Below, piece by piece: positions 44,763 through 57,024 of a stretch of 64,000 nt of DNA (its first letter is position 1; every line of letters begins with the position of its first letter). The stretch comes from Tilletia caries (Eukaryota; Basidiomycota; Exobasidiomycetes; Tilletiales; Tilletiaceae), in the NCBI GenBank assembly GCA_032718865.1, contig JALUTQ010000028.1:930001-994000 (forward strand), written 5' to 3'. The notes beneath the pieces are model-generated. The model saw only the letters and a program-made list of their open reading frames with translations. It was not told where the DNA came from and did no database searches. Position numbers and translations under genes: made by a program.

Positions 44763-46364
44763 GCAAGAATCTCCAGCACGATTACGAAGCATGGCAATCG
44801 AAATCATTTGGAGAACATGCTGAACGCTGAACGAGGGAATAATCGAGCCTCAGTGCTCACTGCTCCAACGTCCTCGTCGCGTTTACAATGAATCCACAAT
44901 TCCACATGCTCCGCCCCAAGGTTCTCCCGCCAGGAACAGGTTGATTAGGTAATCATTCGACGCCCATGCGCCACAGTTTTTTGTTTCAGAGATGATTTAT
45001 CCGATTATCCGGATGAACCATCACCTTCATCAATTCTACCACATACAGGTCAAGGACACGAGCATGCTGAATATTGAATAATGGCAGCTGACGCGCTGAC
45101 GAGTCTCTACCTGCAGCTGGTCGGGCGTTTGCTGACGGAGCGAAGCCCACAGCGGTTCAGGCTATGATGCTACAGGACCATCTTCGCCGGATCGCGACGA
45201 AGTGGTGCCTATGCAGCATCTTCTCAGGGCCAGCCGTCTCTCCGACACGCGCGGCACGCGTTACGCGCAAACGTGATGGCATGCTTCGAAGGCAGTCAGG
45301 AACTCAGGAACGACTCCGCACAGGAACGGGATTCAGAATGACAGGCGCCGCAATAACGCAAATCACGGACCGACGGCTAAGTGAAGCAGTGAAGCTACGG
45401 CGTAAGATGGAAGGCGGAGTTGAATATCCGAATTGAACGAGGTTCTTCCAAACCAGAGCCCAGCGGAACGGACCACTTCGCTGAACGCTGACCTCTTCTT
45501 CCCTATCTCCTTCTGACCCTCCGTCCACTTCGCTCCCAGTTCTCCTTCCACGCTCATACTTCTGACGACGATCAGCAGATCACCGCTTCCCGCGGGTCCA
45601 ATGATCCCAATCTCGTTCCTCGCCGGTAGAACTTCGATTGGGAGGGCCCCAACATTCCACACATCTCCACCTCTTTCCAGAAGAGACGACCAGAACCCAA
45701 GGACCCCAAAAACGAGGAGCAAGATACAATATGCCCACGTTTTCACTCCGGAAACACTGGTCGCTTATGCCAGAGGCGGGGTCAGCCTCCTGATACCGTA
45801 CGTGGGCGCTGACCTCGACCTGCCACTTCGACCTTTCTTGACTGGGACACTGCCAGAACACCCAGCAGCCCTCTTCACTCGCCAATTCTGGCCTCTTTCC
45901 TGCGTTCGCAGACTGCAAACTCGGGCGTGATTCACGAAGCGATCGCTAGGTGATGTCAAGCACGTCTCTCTGCGTTTCAGGATTCGAGGCCAGCGGCGCA
46001 AGTTCCAGCCCCGAGATCCGCGAGCTGACCATTGCGGCTGAAGGTGGGATGCCGCTCTGGAGCTTCTCCTCGTATGATGCTTCCATGGGTGTAGCGCAGC
46101 ACAACTCTCACAGATCAGCCGGGGGCGAAAGGCAGAAGGCAGCGTTCCTTGGGCCTGCTCATGGTCAAAAAGGTATAAGAATGACCCCTCCGCTCAGTTG
46201 AACATTCTTCTGTCCTTCATTCCCAACCAACAGCTTCTTCTCCTCCCTTCAAACCCACACCCAATCTTCTTGAGCCAGCCTTCCAACCAGCTTCTTTCTT
46301 TCAACTCGCCTTTTTCCTGATTTCACAGCCGTTTTTCCACCTCATTCACACTTCCAACGATATC
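44763..46364. other. 1.6-kb intergenic region
   Basis: Several open frames of 70-130 codons exist but lack ATG starts or conserved features. A TATA-like GGTATAAGAA at about 46169 sits ~195 bp before the next gene's ATG and is followed by a CT-rich leader. Confidence 0.45.
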
Positions 46365-46940
46365 ATGAAGACTTTCACCAGCACTATCTTCGCCCTCGCC
46401 CTCCTTGGCGCCTCTGCCTTCGGCGCGGCCGTCCCTGCTGCCAAGGCCGACGTCAGTCAGCCCGCTAAGCGCGATTTCTACGGCGATGCCACTTACTAGT
46501 ACGTCTTCACCTCTATCTGATGGGCAGCTATCAGGCCAATTGTACATCTAGCTCACACACCCCTGTCTCTTCTCCCACTGCCTTCCCCCTCACAGCTACC
46601 AGTACGGAGTGGCAGGATCTTGCGGAGAATACCATGCCGACGGGGACGTCATTGCCGCCCTCCCGCCCTCCCAGATCGGCGGAAGCTGCGGACGCACCAT
46701 TCGCGTCTCGCGCGCTGGCTACAACGACATCTACGCTCGAGTCGCTGACACGTGCCCTGGATGTGCCTACGGCTCCATCGACCTTAGCACCGGTGCTTTC
46801 GACCAGATCGGCAACGAGGCCGAGGGCCGTATCCAGGTCAACTGGGACTTCGTGAGTAGACATCGGTTCGGAGGCGTGACGCTCCTCAATGGACGGTGTG
46901 TACTGAAGTTTCCGCCTCTCCATGATGTTACCAGGTGTAA
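46365..46940 (+). CDS. Small secreted RlpA-like double-psi beta-barrel protein (expansin/barwin-like)
   Basis: ATG 46365 gives a signal peptide (MKTFTSTIFALALLGASAF) and a short propeptide ending in a KR site (QPAKR). The mature domain follows: GDATYYYQYGVAGSCGEYHA, DVIAALPPSQIGGSCGRTIR, IYARVADTCPGCAYGSIDLS, TGAFDQIGNEAEGRIQVNWD. The GxATYY opening, GSCG, VxDxCPGC and SIDLSxGAF motifs define fungal DPBB/RlpA-like proteins, in which the Cys pairs form disulphides. Such proteins may loosen cell walls or act as secreted effectors. Two introns: the first splits TAC|TAC near 46500; the second has a GTGAGT donor after GACTTC and restores GTG TAA, so the protein ends NWDFV at 46940. Without the second splice the frame runs about 50 residues further with no family similarity. 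Confidence 0.88.
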
Positions 46941-47309
46941 TCTGTTTGAGCACACTGTACACCTATTATATCGATGTATCCACTATCTGATATGATGGAT
47001 CAGGCTTTGCATTATCCTGAAATTCATTCATAGGTTTTTGAACGCTTCATCTCCCCTGCTTCGTGCCCTGTTTAGATGGTAGCGAGTTTGCCTTCAGTAC
47101 TTGAGCTGAGCGAAGGGATCACGCAGAGGAGCAGCTCAGTCTCCTCAGTCCTCACCTCTCTCCGGGTCCTGGTCAAGACTTCTCAAAAGCTGTAAGCTGA
47201 CTGCCGACTATCGATCCACGTAGTAAACCGAATCTCGATCAAGTGTATCGCATGTTCTCGGCGGCAAAGAAAGTATATAACTCCTTGATGTCTTGATTAC
47301 CATCAGAAG
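46941..47309. other. Intergenic, convergent 3' ends
   Basis: No gene or RNA supported. Confidence 0.45.
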
Positions 47310-49759
47310 TTAGAAATCCACAGCAGCCTTTCGGCGTACAGGCGTTCTGGAGCCGCGTTCCATATCACCCGACGCTCCATTCGAACCTCTCCTCGATTCC
47401 AAGCCACCGCGCCGAATCTCTGCCTCAGCCGCCGCACTCTCCCGAACGGCCCGAAGACCCGGCTCGAGAGCGTTGAGGAGCGGCCACGAAGGCACATACC
47501 GAGCCTGTTCCTTCATCTCCAGATACAGCTCGTGCCAACGCTCGTCATGCTCTCGCCAGCACCGCCAGATCAGCGCCTCGTACGTGGCCTGGGTCGGTTT
47601 CAAGTTCCGCTTCTTGCACTCGTCGAGCAACTTGAAGGCGTCCTCGTAACTCGGCTCCGAACCGGGTGGTCGAGGGGCCGAGCTCTCCCCCGGCGCTGAG
47701 GCTGATGTTGTTGTTGATGAAGGATCGGCTGAGGATGAGCCAGGTACGCGAGACGAGGCCATGGTTTCCGCACCAAACGGTCGATCCGAAAACGCTCGGA
47801 TCTCAGCCTCAGCCTCAGCTTTGGCGTGAGCAGCCTCAGCTTGTTGAATCTTGTACACATGTGGCGCACATGCCAGACAGAGCTTGACGAGACGCTGGTA
47901 GGTGTCTGCCGTCGGCTCCAGATTGTATCCGTTCAAGTCTTGCAGCAGTTTCCGTGCCAGTCGTATCTCGCCCGTATCAGCACAGGCGCTGATGAGAGCG
48001 TGGAATGTGTTGAGGTCCGGGAGAAGTCGTTGCTGTTTGAGTCGTTCGGCAATCACTCCGGGAGGACTAGGAACGTGGGCACTGGCATGGGCGTCGACAT
48101 CAGGCCTGTTATCAAGGAGGTACTGCTCGAGATCGAAAAGACGTGCCGCACCATCTTCAATCCCCAGCAGCTCCATCCGGGCCTTGTAAATGTCGTGGGC
48201 GACATCAACACGCTTTGCCCAGATCGCTCCGACGATGACGGCGTTGAATGCAGAGACGTGGATACCGGGGAGCTCGGCCACGAGATTCCTCTCAACGAAA
48301 GCACTCCCCACGTTACGTAGTGCTGTCATGATTTGTTGAACCACCATCTGGGTCGCGCTATCCCCTTTATTCTGTGTCAACGCGGCCGCAACGGCAGTGG
48401 AGAGCGGAGTAGCTGCGTGTCTCTTGACCTCCATACCGGCAGCCTGCATGCGACTGAGAAGCCGGATGGCCGACTCGAGGTCAGATGCGGCGCAGTAGGC
48501 CTCGAAGAGCGGCGCCAGAAGACCTTGATGTAGGACCAATGGAGGAGAGTCGGTCGCATTGTGCGGGGCTGATATTGTTCTGCGGAGGACCTCGATGCAA
48601 AAGTCCGTGTCACCGCTTCGAGACGCAGTGCTTAGGATCTGCAAAGCCAGACCCTCATCGATGAGATCACTGTCAGCCATCAATGTGCGTTTCCAAGCCC
48701 CAATAACGCCGGGGAGCTTTCGAAGGTAGAACGAGATTCTAAGTAAGCACGAGAGACAAGGCGCGCTAATAATTCCTCCTGTTCGCTCACATAATGTTGT
48801 TTTGCACACATTAATAGTATCGCATACCAGTGCGACTTTTTCACCATGATCAAGTCGCCGCTGTTGAGCCATGTTGCGACCTCATACGCCAGTCGTGCTT
48901 CCCGGGTCGCGAGCAGGACTCGTACTAGCGATCCGCACGCACTTGGCGGGAAGATGGAGCCGAGCGCGTTGAGATCTTTGCCTGCTTGATGGAAAGCTGA
49001 ACCGAGCACGGCAAGTCCAAACTCGGCTCGCCCCGTGGCGACGCAGTAGGCGAGTACATGGTGATAGGTTATGGGAGACCAGTTGCGAGTAAATGCGGTA
49101 GAGAGTATGGGTTCAGGCGCTGATCGGACCGAATCGGATTGCGGTTGTTTCCCAACGGCTTGCGTAGCATCGGTGGCGGAAGTGGTAGCGAATGGCAGCA
49201 TCGACTTGAGCTTTTCGCTCCCCTTGTCCAGATCGAGGTGTTCTAAACTGTGCAAGATGTTTGCTACGACCTCCTCCCGGGCACGCGTAACGGCCCCCCG
49301 AAGCGCCTCATTCAGACGGGCGACCTCCGGTGGTTCCAGAAAGCCCACAGGTGGGCCTCCATCGTCGTTTCCCGTTTTGCGAGCGCGCGTATGTCTGTAG
49401 AGGGGCGATTTTGCGTTTGGGTTTGGCCGCAGGGCAGCCTGAGAGCTCGGATAGATCGACTCGGAGCTCCCACTGCCGGTGGTGAAGCTTGAGGCGGACG
49501 CCGCCGACCGATGCGGACGATCACTATCCTCTGCATTTTCCTTGGCCAAGGCAGACGCTGCCGCTCGGGAAGCCGCTGTTGTGGACAACGTTCTTCTTCT
49601 TGTCCTCGTCGGTGATGCTGCCGGATTTGATTCTGATCGCGCTGGCCCCCTGCTGGGAAGAAAGAAGGCCGGGGCGAGGGGAGGGAGGAGCTGTGTGAGC
49701 GCATCACTCAGGCTTGTCGTCGCTGCCACCGCCGCCGCAGCGCTGGGTCTCCGCAGCAT
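47310..49759 (-). CDS. Mitochondrial pentatricopeptide-repeat (PPR) protein
   Basis: ATG 49759 starts MLRRPSAAAAVAATTSLSDA, then Arg/Ser/Thr-rich, acid-poor sequence (TRTRRRTLSTTAASRAAASA), a typical matrix presequence. Repeats of paired helices are visible: ITYHHVLAYCVATGRAEFGL, VVQQIMTALRNVGSAFVERN, ISAFNAVIVGAIWAKRVDVA-like and DLNTFHALISACADTGEIRL with ARKLLQDLNGYNLEPTADTY. A last one is LLDECKKRNLKPTQATYEAL. PPR proteins bind organellar RNA for processing, stability or translation. The two exons meet near 48720-48810. A GTGTGC donor about 21 bp before a better-looking GTGAGC is the one that keeps phase with the downstream frame at the TTAG acceptor, so this junction is uncertain. Confidence 0.8.
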
Positions 49760-50082
49760 CCTTCTTTGATCCTTCGTGTTGTTCAAGAGTCGAGCGGAAG
49801 GAAGCCTCTGCACACTCACTTTTTTGGAGGCAGCTTCCTTCCAAAATGGTGCCAAAAGCGATGTTGAAAAGTTGCAGAAATGGATGAAAAGTGGCCTAAA
49901 GTGGTTCAGCGCGGAACAGACCGGGTCCTGCACTCCTGCTCAACCTCTTTCTTCTTTCCTTTGGAAATTGGAACGCACACAGTTGAGGAAGGGTTGATTG
50001 AAGGATCATGGTATCATGATGTATTACTGATGTGACATGCTGCATATACTGTCGTTGTTTGGGGGAATGCAAGTGAGATCAT

Positions 50083-51921
50083 CTAGCTGTCCCGCTCGCG
50101 GAAGGAGACCAGTCCGCAGAGAAAGAGCTGTTCAGCACTTTCAGGCCGTAATCCACCTCGTGCGCCTCCGTGCTGCCATCTGTGTCCCGGATCAGAATCA
50201 TCAGCTAAGATTCGCATCATCATAAGCTCTCGGCACAAGAGCGCTAGAAAAGAGAACTCACCCTCATCACCGACATCGAAGGAGCTGTCAAACTGCAGCC
50301 CACTGGCCGTCCGACCTCGCCCGGAAGCCGCCCTGCGTGCTCGGAAGATTTGTACGGGACTGATGTTTCTTTCCTCGCCACCCTTCGTCGCGAGGGTAGA
50401 TGCAGGAGAACCAGAGGGCCACCTCCGTGCGTTGGCTCCCCCGAGCCCTCCGCTCGCCTGGAACGGTGAAGCGTCAGACTGCTGCGCTTCAGATGCACCG
50501 GCTGAAGGGCGTGGCGGCGTCGCAAGAATACTGGCTTCGTCAAGGCTGGCCCTGAGGCTGGGCTGTAGATAGAGCGGGGTCCGCATAGTATTTGCCTTGT
50601 TGGATGCAGGTGATGACTGGGACGATGAACCTAGCAAGTAACCTGCAGATGGTCGAGTCTGTAAAGCGTATACGGACAAAAAATCAGTCAGCAAGGATGG
50701 GAAATCGATTCGTGGAGGAGGAGGACCAACGTTGACGAACCTGCGGTGAACTCCGCACACCAAGTCCAAGCTTCGCCAAAGGACCTCCCTTCCCTGCAGT
50801 CGCACTAGAAGCACTCTGAGAGCTCGCCGATTTGTCTTCAGCTGCCTTGCTCTGCAAACGGGCGATTGCATCCAAGAGATTAATCGCTATCACTACCTTG
50901 GCCAGCATCGCTTTTCATGAGAAGTATATGTTTAGCTTGCATGATCTAGAAAGTAAGGAGGAATGCGCATGGAAGAAAGCTCACCACCGTATTCTGCCAG
51001 CGAGTCCATTGCATTATCCAAGACTCCTGCCGATAACACGCTCAGCACTGCAAATGTGATACTACACAGACAAACAGAGGAGCAAGCGGTCAGCATTTCC
51101 GCGCATATTGTACAACAAGTGGTCCGATCAGAAAAGGCACTCACTCGAGGGCTCCTCGTACGGGACCGAAATTCGGAAGAATCATCAGACCAGCAAGGGC
51201 GAGCACGTTCCACTGTACGCGAGTTATGAGCATCGCCCGCGTGAATGAGTGTTCGACCACGCCGACTGAAGAGCCGCTTGCCGCCGACGCCGCTGGCATC
51301 TTGGACGGCGAGCTCGATGTCGCTTTGGCGGGGACCACAGCTGAGCTGTATGTGGAGCGAGACAGCTGAAAATGCCCAGCACTTGGGGCGGAAGGTCTGG
51401 AACTAGACAGAGCAAGCGTCGAGGCCGGTGCCTGAAGCTGAAGCACTGGCGTCTGAGAGACTGGCTGTGAGTAGGAGCTGACGAAGCCTGAACTGGAGCG
51501 CGTGAGACCGGGAGTGGTAGGCTGCTGCTGTGGAATACTCCGCGCCAGTGACAGGGCGCCCGTCTGAGCGTTATTGAAAGCAGGCGCTGGGCCCAACCGC
51601 TGTTGCGGCTGATGAGGTTGTGATGGGCTCGGACCCTGCCGGGAGAAACCTCCCCATGATTGCGGATGAGATACAGAATCGGTTCCTGGCGCCGAACCCT
51701 GCGTTTGACGTGCGTACAAGGGCGTTGTCGGCGCGAAGGCGCCCTGAGCGGACATGTGTTGATTGATGACCCTGTGTTCCTGGGTGGGACTGAGCTTCGA
51801 CGACGTGGTGAAGGTCTTCTTCAACCGCTTCCCTTTGTTTTGAGGGACCCTCCAGCAAAAAGGCGATCACAAACCACTGACTGACGCCACGCATGGACAT
51901 ATGGAGATCATCGAGAGGCAT
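50083..51921 (-). CDS. Membrane protein, candidate Pom34-like nucleoporin
   Basis: The main exon (51141 to about 51770) begins with a Ser/Pro/Gln-rich region that includes MSAQGAFAPTTPLYARQTQ. It leads to a hydrophobic segment (ITRVQWNVLALAGLMILPNF). The next exon gives ITFAVLSVLSAGVLDNAMDS and, across a phase-1 intron, AMLAKVVIAINLLDAIARL. Further exons are Ser/Pro-rich (TRPSAGYLLGSSSQSSPASN) and end RERDS at TAG 50083. A short pair of membrane helices flanked by long disordered Ser/Pro-rich arms is the layout of Pom34-type pore-membrane nucleoporins, but no residue motif proves it. The N-terminus is uncertain: ATG 51921 needs an intron with a GTCAGT donor; an ATG further in (MSAQGAF) is an alternative. 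Confidence 0.55.
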
Positions 51922-51936
51922 GTTCGATGCATTGAT

Positions 51937-53373
51937 TTAAGTGGAAGGAGGTGCCAAGCCGATCTCCCATGCTCTACACTCTCCAGTCCCACCGACGCCC
52001 GGCCTCAAAAGGTCCTCGTTCTCCTCCGTGGAAAGACCCTTCACCCAGCCGACCGTTCTGCGATGACTGTATCCAGGAAAGACCGCTGGCTCAAATCGAG
52101 CGCTTTGCCAGATCACATAGCTCTTCTTTGGATCCGGAAATGCTTTAGTGAGATCGGACGCGGAGGGCGCACGTTGACCCTTGGGCAAAGCGGGTGCTGA
52201 GCCTTGAATGATCGGAAGCATGGCTTGGGTCCGTTTCGCCAAGGTCGGAACGTCCCATAGGGTGTAAGGGGAACTGTTTCGAAGGGTTATCAGGACCGAG
52301 CCGGCGCGGCGGGGAGTTACAAGTGTTGGTCGTATTCCTTGCGACAAAGAAATCTGTTTGGTAAGGTCCCCTTCCCCGTCGCTGTTGACGTCCTCGTCTT
52401 GTTCGCCTTCTCCTTCCGGCCCGTCCTCCTCTTCACTGTCGTCGTCTCTTCGTCTCTTGCCCTTTTGATTCCGCTGGACCCAGGCAGGTAATGGGCCGCT
52501 ACTGAGGAGGGGCGCGGCAGACACGAGAAAGCGGACCAGCAAGAGCTGGTTGGCCAGAATGTTCCGGCTTTCGTCTTTATGGCCGGCGCCTGTGGAGAGT
52601 TTTTAAAAGTGAGCGGCTTCCAATTAGGCACTGATCCTCGGAGCTTTGGGGACAGAATACCTACCGACGTGAGGAAAGCCGAACCAGATCTTGGAGAACT
52701 TTCGCGTCTGAGGGCCTTTGCGATGATATCCGACCACGGCGGCCTTGGAGGGGTTTCCGACCACAGCCTTCGAAGCGGAAAGATTTCCAGCATCCACACC
52801 GAAGACGACAATTTCCTCTTCCCGACCGCTCTGTTTGGCGAGATCTCGAATCTTGGCGACGATGGCTTCAGCGTCGGGATACTTGCGGTAGCATTCTTGC
52901 TCGGAGTCGTAGGCCGTGGCTAGGATTTGTCTTGGCGAGAGAGAATGGGGAGGTTGAAGAAGAGAGAGTGCGAAGGAAAAGTTGCCTGTAAGAAAGAGAG
53001 GGCTGAGGTGAGGTCCGTCGGTGCAGGGCCAGTTTTTTTTCCACAACTCACCTTCACCGACGAGAAGGATAGAATCGTCTTGTTGGAAAGGCATGAAGAC
53101 CCGTTCCTTGCGCGTTCTGCTCGGTTTCTGCACCTTCGAAGCCGACTGGGCCACGTCTTTCGTCCCAGCGCTTGAAGTCTGTTCCCCAGCCTTGCCATCG
53201 TTCGTCTTCCTTCGCTTGCTGATCTCGTTTTTCCCGCCACTTCCGCCGCTCTTCTTCATCGATTCCACCTTGCGCTTCTGGGCCTCCAACACGGCCTCCT
53301 GCTTCAACTTCTGCTCTTGCTGGCGCCCGTGAGCCACCAGGGCACCGCGAAGATTTCCTTTCTTCTTCGGCAT
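51937..53373 (-). CDS. BMT5: 25S rRNA (uridine-N3)-methyltransferase, BMT5 type
   Basis: SAM-dependent Rossmann methyltransferase that makes m3U in large-subunit rRNA in the nucleolus. ATG 53373 starts a Lys-rich nucleolar N-terminus (MPKKKGNLRGALVAHGRQQE, KKSGGSGGKNEISKRRK). The catalytic domain begins DSILLVGEGNFSFALSLL (SAM motif I, split by an intron), ILATAYDSEQECYRKYPDAE and VVFGVDAGNL. It continues FSKIWFGFPHVG joined across an intron to AGHKDESRNILANQLLLVRF (the family-defining FNFPHVG-G-KD-RNI-NQ block). Later come GSVLITLRNSSPYTLWDV and a C-terminal FPGYSHRRTVGW. An acidic insertion (DDDSEEEDGPEGEGEQDEDV) is present. FGFPHVG has Gly where most members have Asn. Confidence 0.9.
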
Positions 53374-53587
53374 GTTTCCTTCTGGTGTATGGTCGTTCTG
53401 GTGGTTCGGATGATGGTGGAGAGAGAAGAAGCGCAGACCATCGTCTCATCATCGACTCCCATCATCTTTTCCAGCGACGCTCACTACTCATTCACTCTGA
53501 AGTCTGAACAGGATCCGTCCGCGGCTAGGCAGAGTGCGCTGGCTTTTGCAAGCTCCGTGTTCCTCCCGTGTGCATGCTTTTCACAGG

Positions 53588-55230
53588 ATGGCCTCCAGCG
53601 GTATTTCGGACGTCAGCGGCGGACAAGAACGCATCCAAATTCCCTTGCAAGATATCGCTGAGAAGGACGTGCAAGCGCTTCTGACCACATTCAGACAGGT
53701 GAGAAGAGCAGATATGGGCGTCCCAATGCGTGCGAATATGTATGAACTGATTTCGGGTCTTCTCCTCAGTATCGCTCCCAGTGCACCTTCCACCCTTCCT
53801 ACGTCCAACATCTGGCAAATTCAGCCCTGCACGACCAATCAAGCCTGCAACTCGACAATCTCGACACCCTCCTCAATCAATCTGCCTATGGATGTGACTG
53901 CAGTCGAAGTTTAAAAGGTCAAGCCGATGACGGCGTCGACGCGGACGTGAATCGCCTCTGCAGCCAGTCTTCTGTGGTGTGCGAGTGTGTTGCCGAGCAT
54001 GGTGCGTTACCCAGAAGTGCCGAGCTTTAGTTTGGTCACCAGTACTGATTCCGACAGCTTGATACAGGGAATTTTGCTGAATCTCATGAGGCAGACGGTC
54101 AGCATCAAGTCTTGCACTTGGATGCAGTACCGGCCCGACACGTCTTGTTCGAGTGTACGGAGCTTTGCAGGTGTCACGCAAACGCGGACGGAACGGACGG
54201 GCCTCGATGCGCGAATGCCCGAGTGAGAGATGGAGTCAGGTGAGATTGGAACCTCCCGGCTTCGAATTCTGCTTTTGGGGTTTGCTTGTTCAGACCAGTC
54301 TGCCGCTTTTCTTTTCAGAGTACCGCTCATCGTCAAGCCTGCTCAAGTCCCGTCATCAGCTTCTGGCCTCAGTTCACAAGAAGGCCAAGGCTTGGGAGTA
54401 TTTGCGACTCGGCCCCTTCCCAAAGGGACATTTGTCTGCGAGTACGCGGGCGAGCTCATCTCTCCGTCCGAAGCACGCCGACGCTGGACGACGCAGGCGG
54501 AGACTGGACAAGGCAACTACATCCTCAGTGTCAGAGAGCAAGCATATGAGGCAGCCTCATCGGCCGAGTCCCACACTACCGAAGACGTCAAAACTGCTTC
54601 AAGCTCGGGTGCGGATCTGACAGATGTTAGGATTGACATTGACCCGACCTGCTGCGGAAATGTTGCGTAAGTGGGTCTAGAACGGTGGTCGTACATCTGA
54701 GACGGTGCTGACATCGACTTTCCACCCTCAGCCGGTTTATCAATCACCTGTGCCCGCCTCTCACCAACCTCGTGATGCTTCCCGTCCGCTGCGATGGCCC
54801 GCTGGTATTGACCAATTCTAGCCATTCCGGTTCGGAGCGCCGGCTCGGTTTGATGCGCCTGCTCGACTATCTCGACCTGAATGGTGACAGCGAATCTCCG
54901 GGGTCCCAAGGCGTAGATCACTCGACCGAAGACCACCTGACCGCGCTCGCAGTCCTCTCCGCGCCGCCCCGAGCCGCTCTGTATACTTCCAGAGACATCA
55001 AGGTCGGTGAACAACTCGGCTTCAACTACTACGATGCGAGTGGAGCAAGCAGATCGGCTTTGCAGGCAGACGTTCGACCTCAGGGTCCTCCAACTCGTCA
55101 CAGAGCCGCTGGCAACGACGACAGTGAAAGCGATGCTCCAGGAACAGGTCCGGCGATACCCGTGCAACGTACTCCCTGTCTCTGCAGCTCACCAGCATGT
55201 CGCGGTTGGCTTCCCTTCGACGCTCTGTGA
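53588..55230 (+). CDS. SET-domain protein methyltransferase, SUV39/SETMAR-like, with altered NHSC motif
   Basis: Exons join in phase from ATG 53588. The pre-SET part has clustered cysteines (YGCDCSRS, VVCECVAEHG, LFECTELCRCHANADG, PRCANARV), then VRDGVRVPLIVKPAQ. The SET core is GLGVFATRPLPKGTFVCEYA, GELISPSEARRR, GNYILSVRE, IDPTCCGNVARFINHLC, MLPVRCDG, LYTSRDIKVGEQLGFNYYD. Post-SET cysteines follow (CLCSSPACRGW). The layout is that of histone H3K9-type methyltransferases with a compact pre-SET, closest in pattern to SETMAR. The highly conserved NHSCxPN reads NHLCPPLTN: Ser is replaced and the Pro-Asn spacing is changed. The Tyr of NYYD is kept. Activity may be weakened or altered; substrate is inferred only from family. 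Introns lie at about 53699-53768, 54002-54068, 54240-54318 and 54667-54731. Confidence 0.88.
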
Positions 55231-56515
55231 GCTACTAAGGGGTCGAACAGGCGATCCCATATTCCAGCAATCAGCGATCAGCAGGATCGTAGACCACACG
55301 AAGATGCTCGGGCCGAACGCAATCCATCGCTCATTAGTCTTCACAAGTGCTCGTCAGGCATCAATCAGCATGCCAACCACGACGAGGAGGCAAAATGGGC
55401 TTGCTCCATCAACGTGCCTAGTCGGAGGGCAACGTGATGCGTCGGCGCTCGATACCCAGACAATCACAGCCTTGGCCTTGGTCTGCTTGGAGACGAGGAC
55501 ATTGAGATCGAACTCATACGCTCCGCATCACGAAGCGCGCGAGCTAAGGCAAGGCAATGGCCACGGCAACTCACGCACGGCACCTACTAGTGCCTCTGGT
55601 TCAACGTTTGGAGCATCAATCTCGAGCCTCCGTTTGCCTTCTCCATTTATGGCTCCCCCTCGTCTTCGCAAGTTTGTAACTTCGAAAGTTCGAATGATCA
55701 AGACGTCTTCGCTCCGCTCGCCGCCCGCCGCTCTCATCGCTATCCTCGCGTTTCGCGAGTATACGCATTTCTCGGGCACGATTGTTATTGCGATGGCAAT
55801 CTTGTGAAATTCGAGGCACAGACAGTGGCAGCAAGTTATGGTCATTGGTCAGGTACGGGCGTTCGGCGCATTATTGGATATCAAGTCATCAACCAACGAC
55901 GTTTTACTGGTAACTGGGTCAAACGACGATCCATCCGCAATAAACAGGGCAATGAGGAAATCATTGCAATGACCTTGATCACTTACCGCTTGCCTTTACA
56001 GTATGCTCGGTGTCCACGCTGCTGACCGTCCGGACCGCTGGGCGCTGACCTGCTCCACACCGAAGTTTGACGACTCGCTAAGGCGCTGAGCAAGTATTGC
56101 TGGCCGCTCCAGCTCTGGCCGTCTGGCCCAGTGGAAGTAATAATAAAAGTCCTCACAGACTGTAGCTGACGAGGAAGGAGGCCGAGGAACAGATGGTCTT
56201 GACACTTTTGAGTGGGGAACTACATATGTGCGAACTGTGGAGCGGGGGAACGCGGGAACGGGAAGCAGGCAAATAAAGCAGACGTGCAAGTGTAGCGTGC
56301 AGCGCAAGGCGTTGTGAGGCGTGAGGGAGCATAATGCTGTTGGAAAGAGAAGATAAACATGTAGCAAACGTTGCCACAAGGGTTCATCGGCTCGGTACTC
56401 AGCCGACATATAAGACTCATGGGTTCCATTGATTCTCCAGCCTCAGCGCCTCACATTGCTCGTCCACCCGCATCTCAGCCGTCCCCAAGCCCTTCATCGC
56501 GCAAGCGCACACGCG
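55231..56515. other. Intergenic region upstream of the retrotransposon
   Basis: One long open frame runs through, out of frame with the SET gene, but its composition shows no conserved protein character. A TATAAG sits at about 56409-56414. No RNA gene supported. Confidence 0.45.
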
Positions 56516-57004
56516 ATGAAGCCACCCATACCTGATACAATCGCTCCATGTGAGTCTCACCTTAAGCTGCTCTTTGCCCGGTTTCATCCGGATCCTGTTT
56601 CCCTGCCTGACCATATTCCTCCTCCCCTTTCCACTCATGCCTTCCTAATCCCTGCGCACAACCTCCAGCTTTATCCTTACCCCGCCGGTCCTAAGTCTCG
56701 CCCCTCCCGGTCTCGCCCGTTTCTCCTGGCCCTTCTTGCGCTTCCGGTGCTGCTGCTGGTCAAGCTCGCCTTCTTCACTTCGACTGTCCATCTTGAACCG
56801 GCTACCTCTGCCCCACAGGACCCGGCCGATTCTCCTCTCTCTCTCGTTCACCTTCCCGCACCGTCTCCCGCGCCGCCTCCAGGGCTTTCTCTGCCTCTTC
56901 CTCCTTCTCCTTCACCTCCTTCTGGCCGATCCGTGCGTACGTCCTTTCGTACTTCTGGCACAACGCGCTCTGCTGTCTCCTCTCCCTGTATTCCTGGCCT
57001 CTAG
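56516..57004 (+). CDS. Possible first ORF of the retrotransposon (162 aa)
   Basis: ATG 56516 to TAG 57004. Pro/Ser/Leu-rich, with one strongly hydrophobic stretch (FLLALLALPVLLLVKLAFF) and no CCHC zinc knuckle of the kind found in many LINE ORF1 proteins. It overlaps, by about 208 bases and in the -1 frame, the stop-free upstream extension of the endonuclease/RT frame. It could instead be a fragment of host sequence upstream of a 5'-truncated element. Confidence 0.3.
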   Translation: MKPPIPDTIAPCESHLKLLFARFHPDPVSLPDHIPPPLSTHAFLIPAHNLQLYPYPAGPKSRPSRSRPFLLALLALPVLLLVKLAFFTSTVHLEPATSAPQDPADSPLSLVHLPAPSPAPPPGLSLPLPPSPSPPSGRSVRTSFRTSGTTRSAVSSPCIPGL

Positions 57005-57024
57005 TTTCAAATCCAGTCTCATCC

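Noticed and set aside
45363..45746. Minus-strand frame with a hydrophobic start resembling a signal peptide
   Set aside because: It begins at GTG with a TAA seven codons upstream and no ATG before the hydrophobic part; no conserved motif.
47310..48872. Separate gene for the downstream half of the PPR protein
   Set aside because: The two halves join in phase with a plausible intron, and the second half lacks its own presequence.
55007..55807. Long frame extending past the SET gene stop
   Set aside because: It is out of frame with the SET gene and its translation has no conserved features; the SET gene ends properly after its post-SET cysteines.
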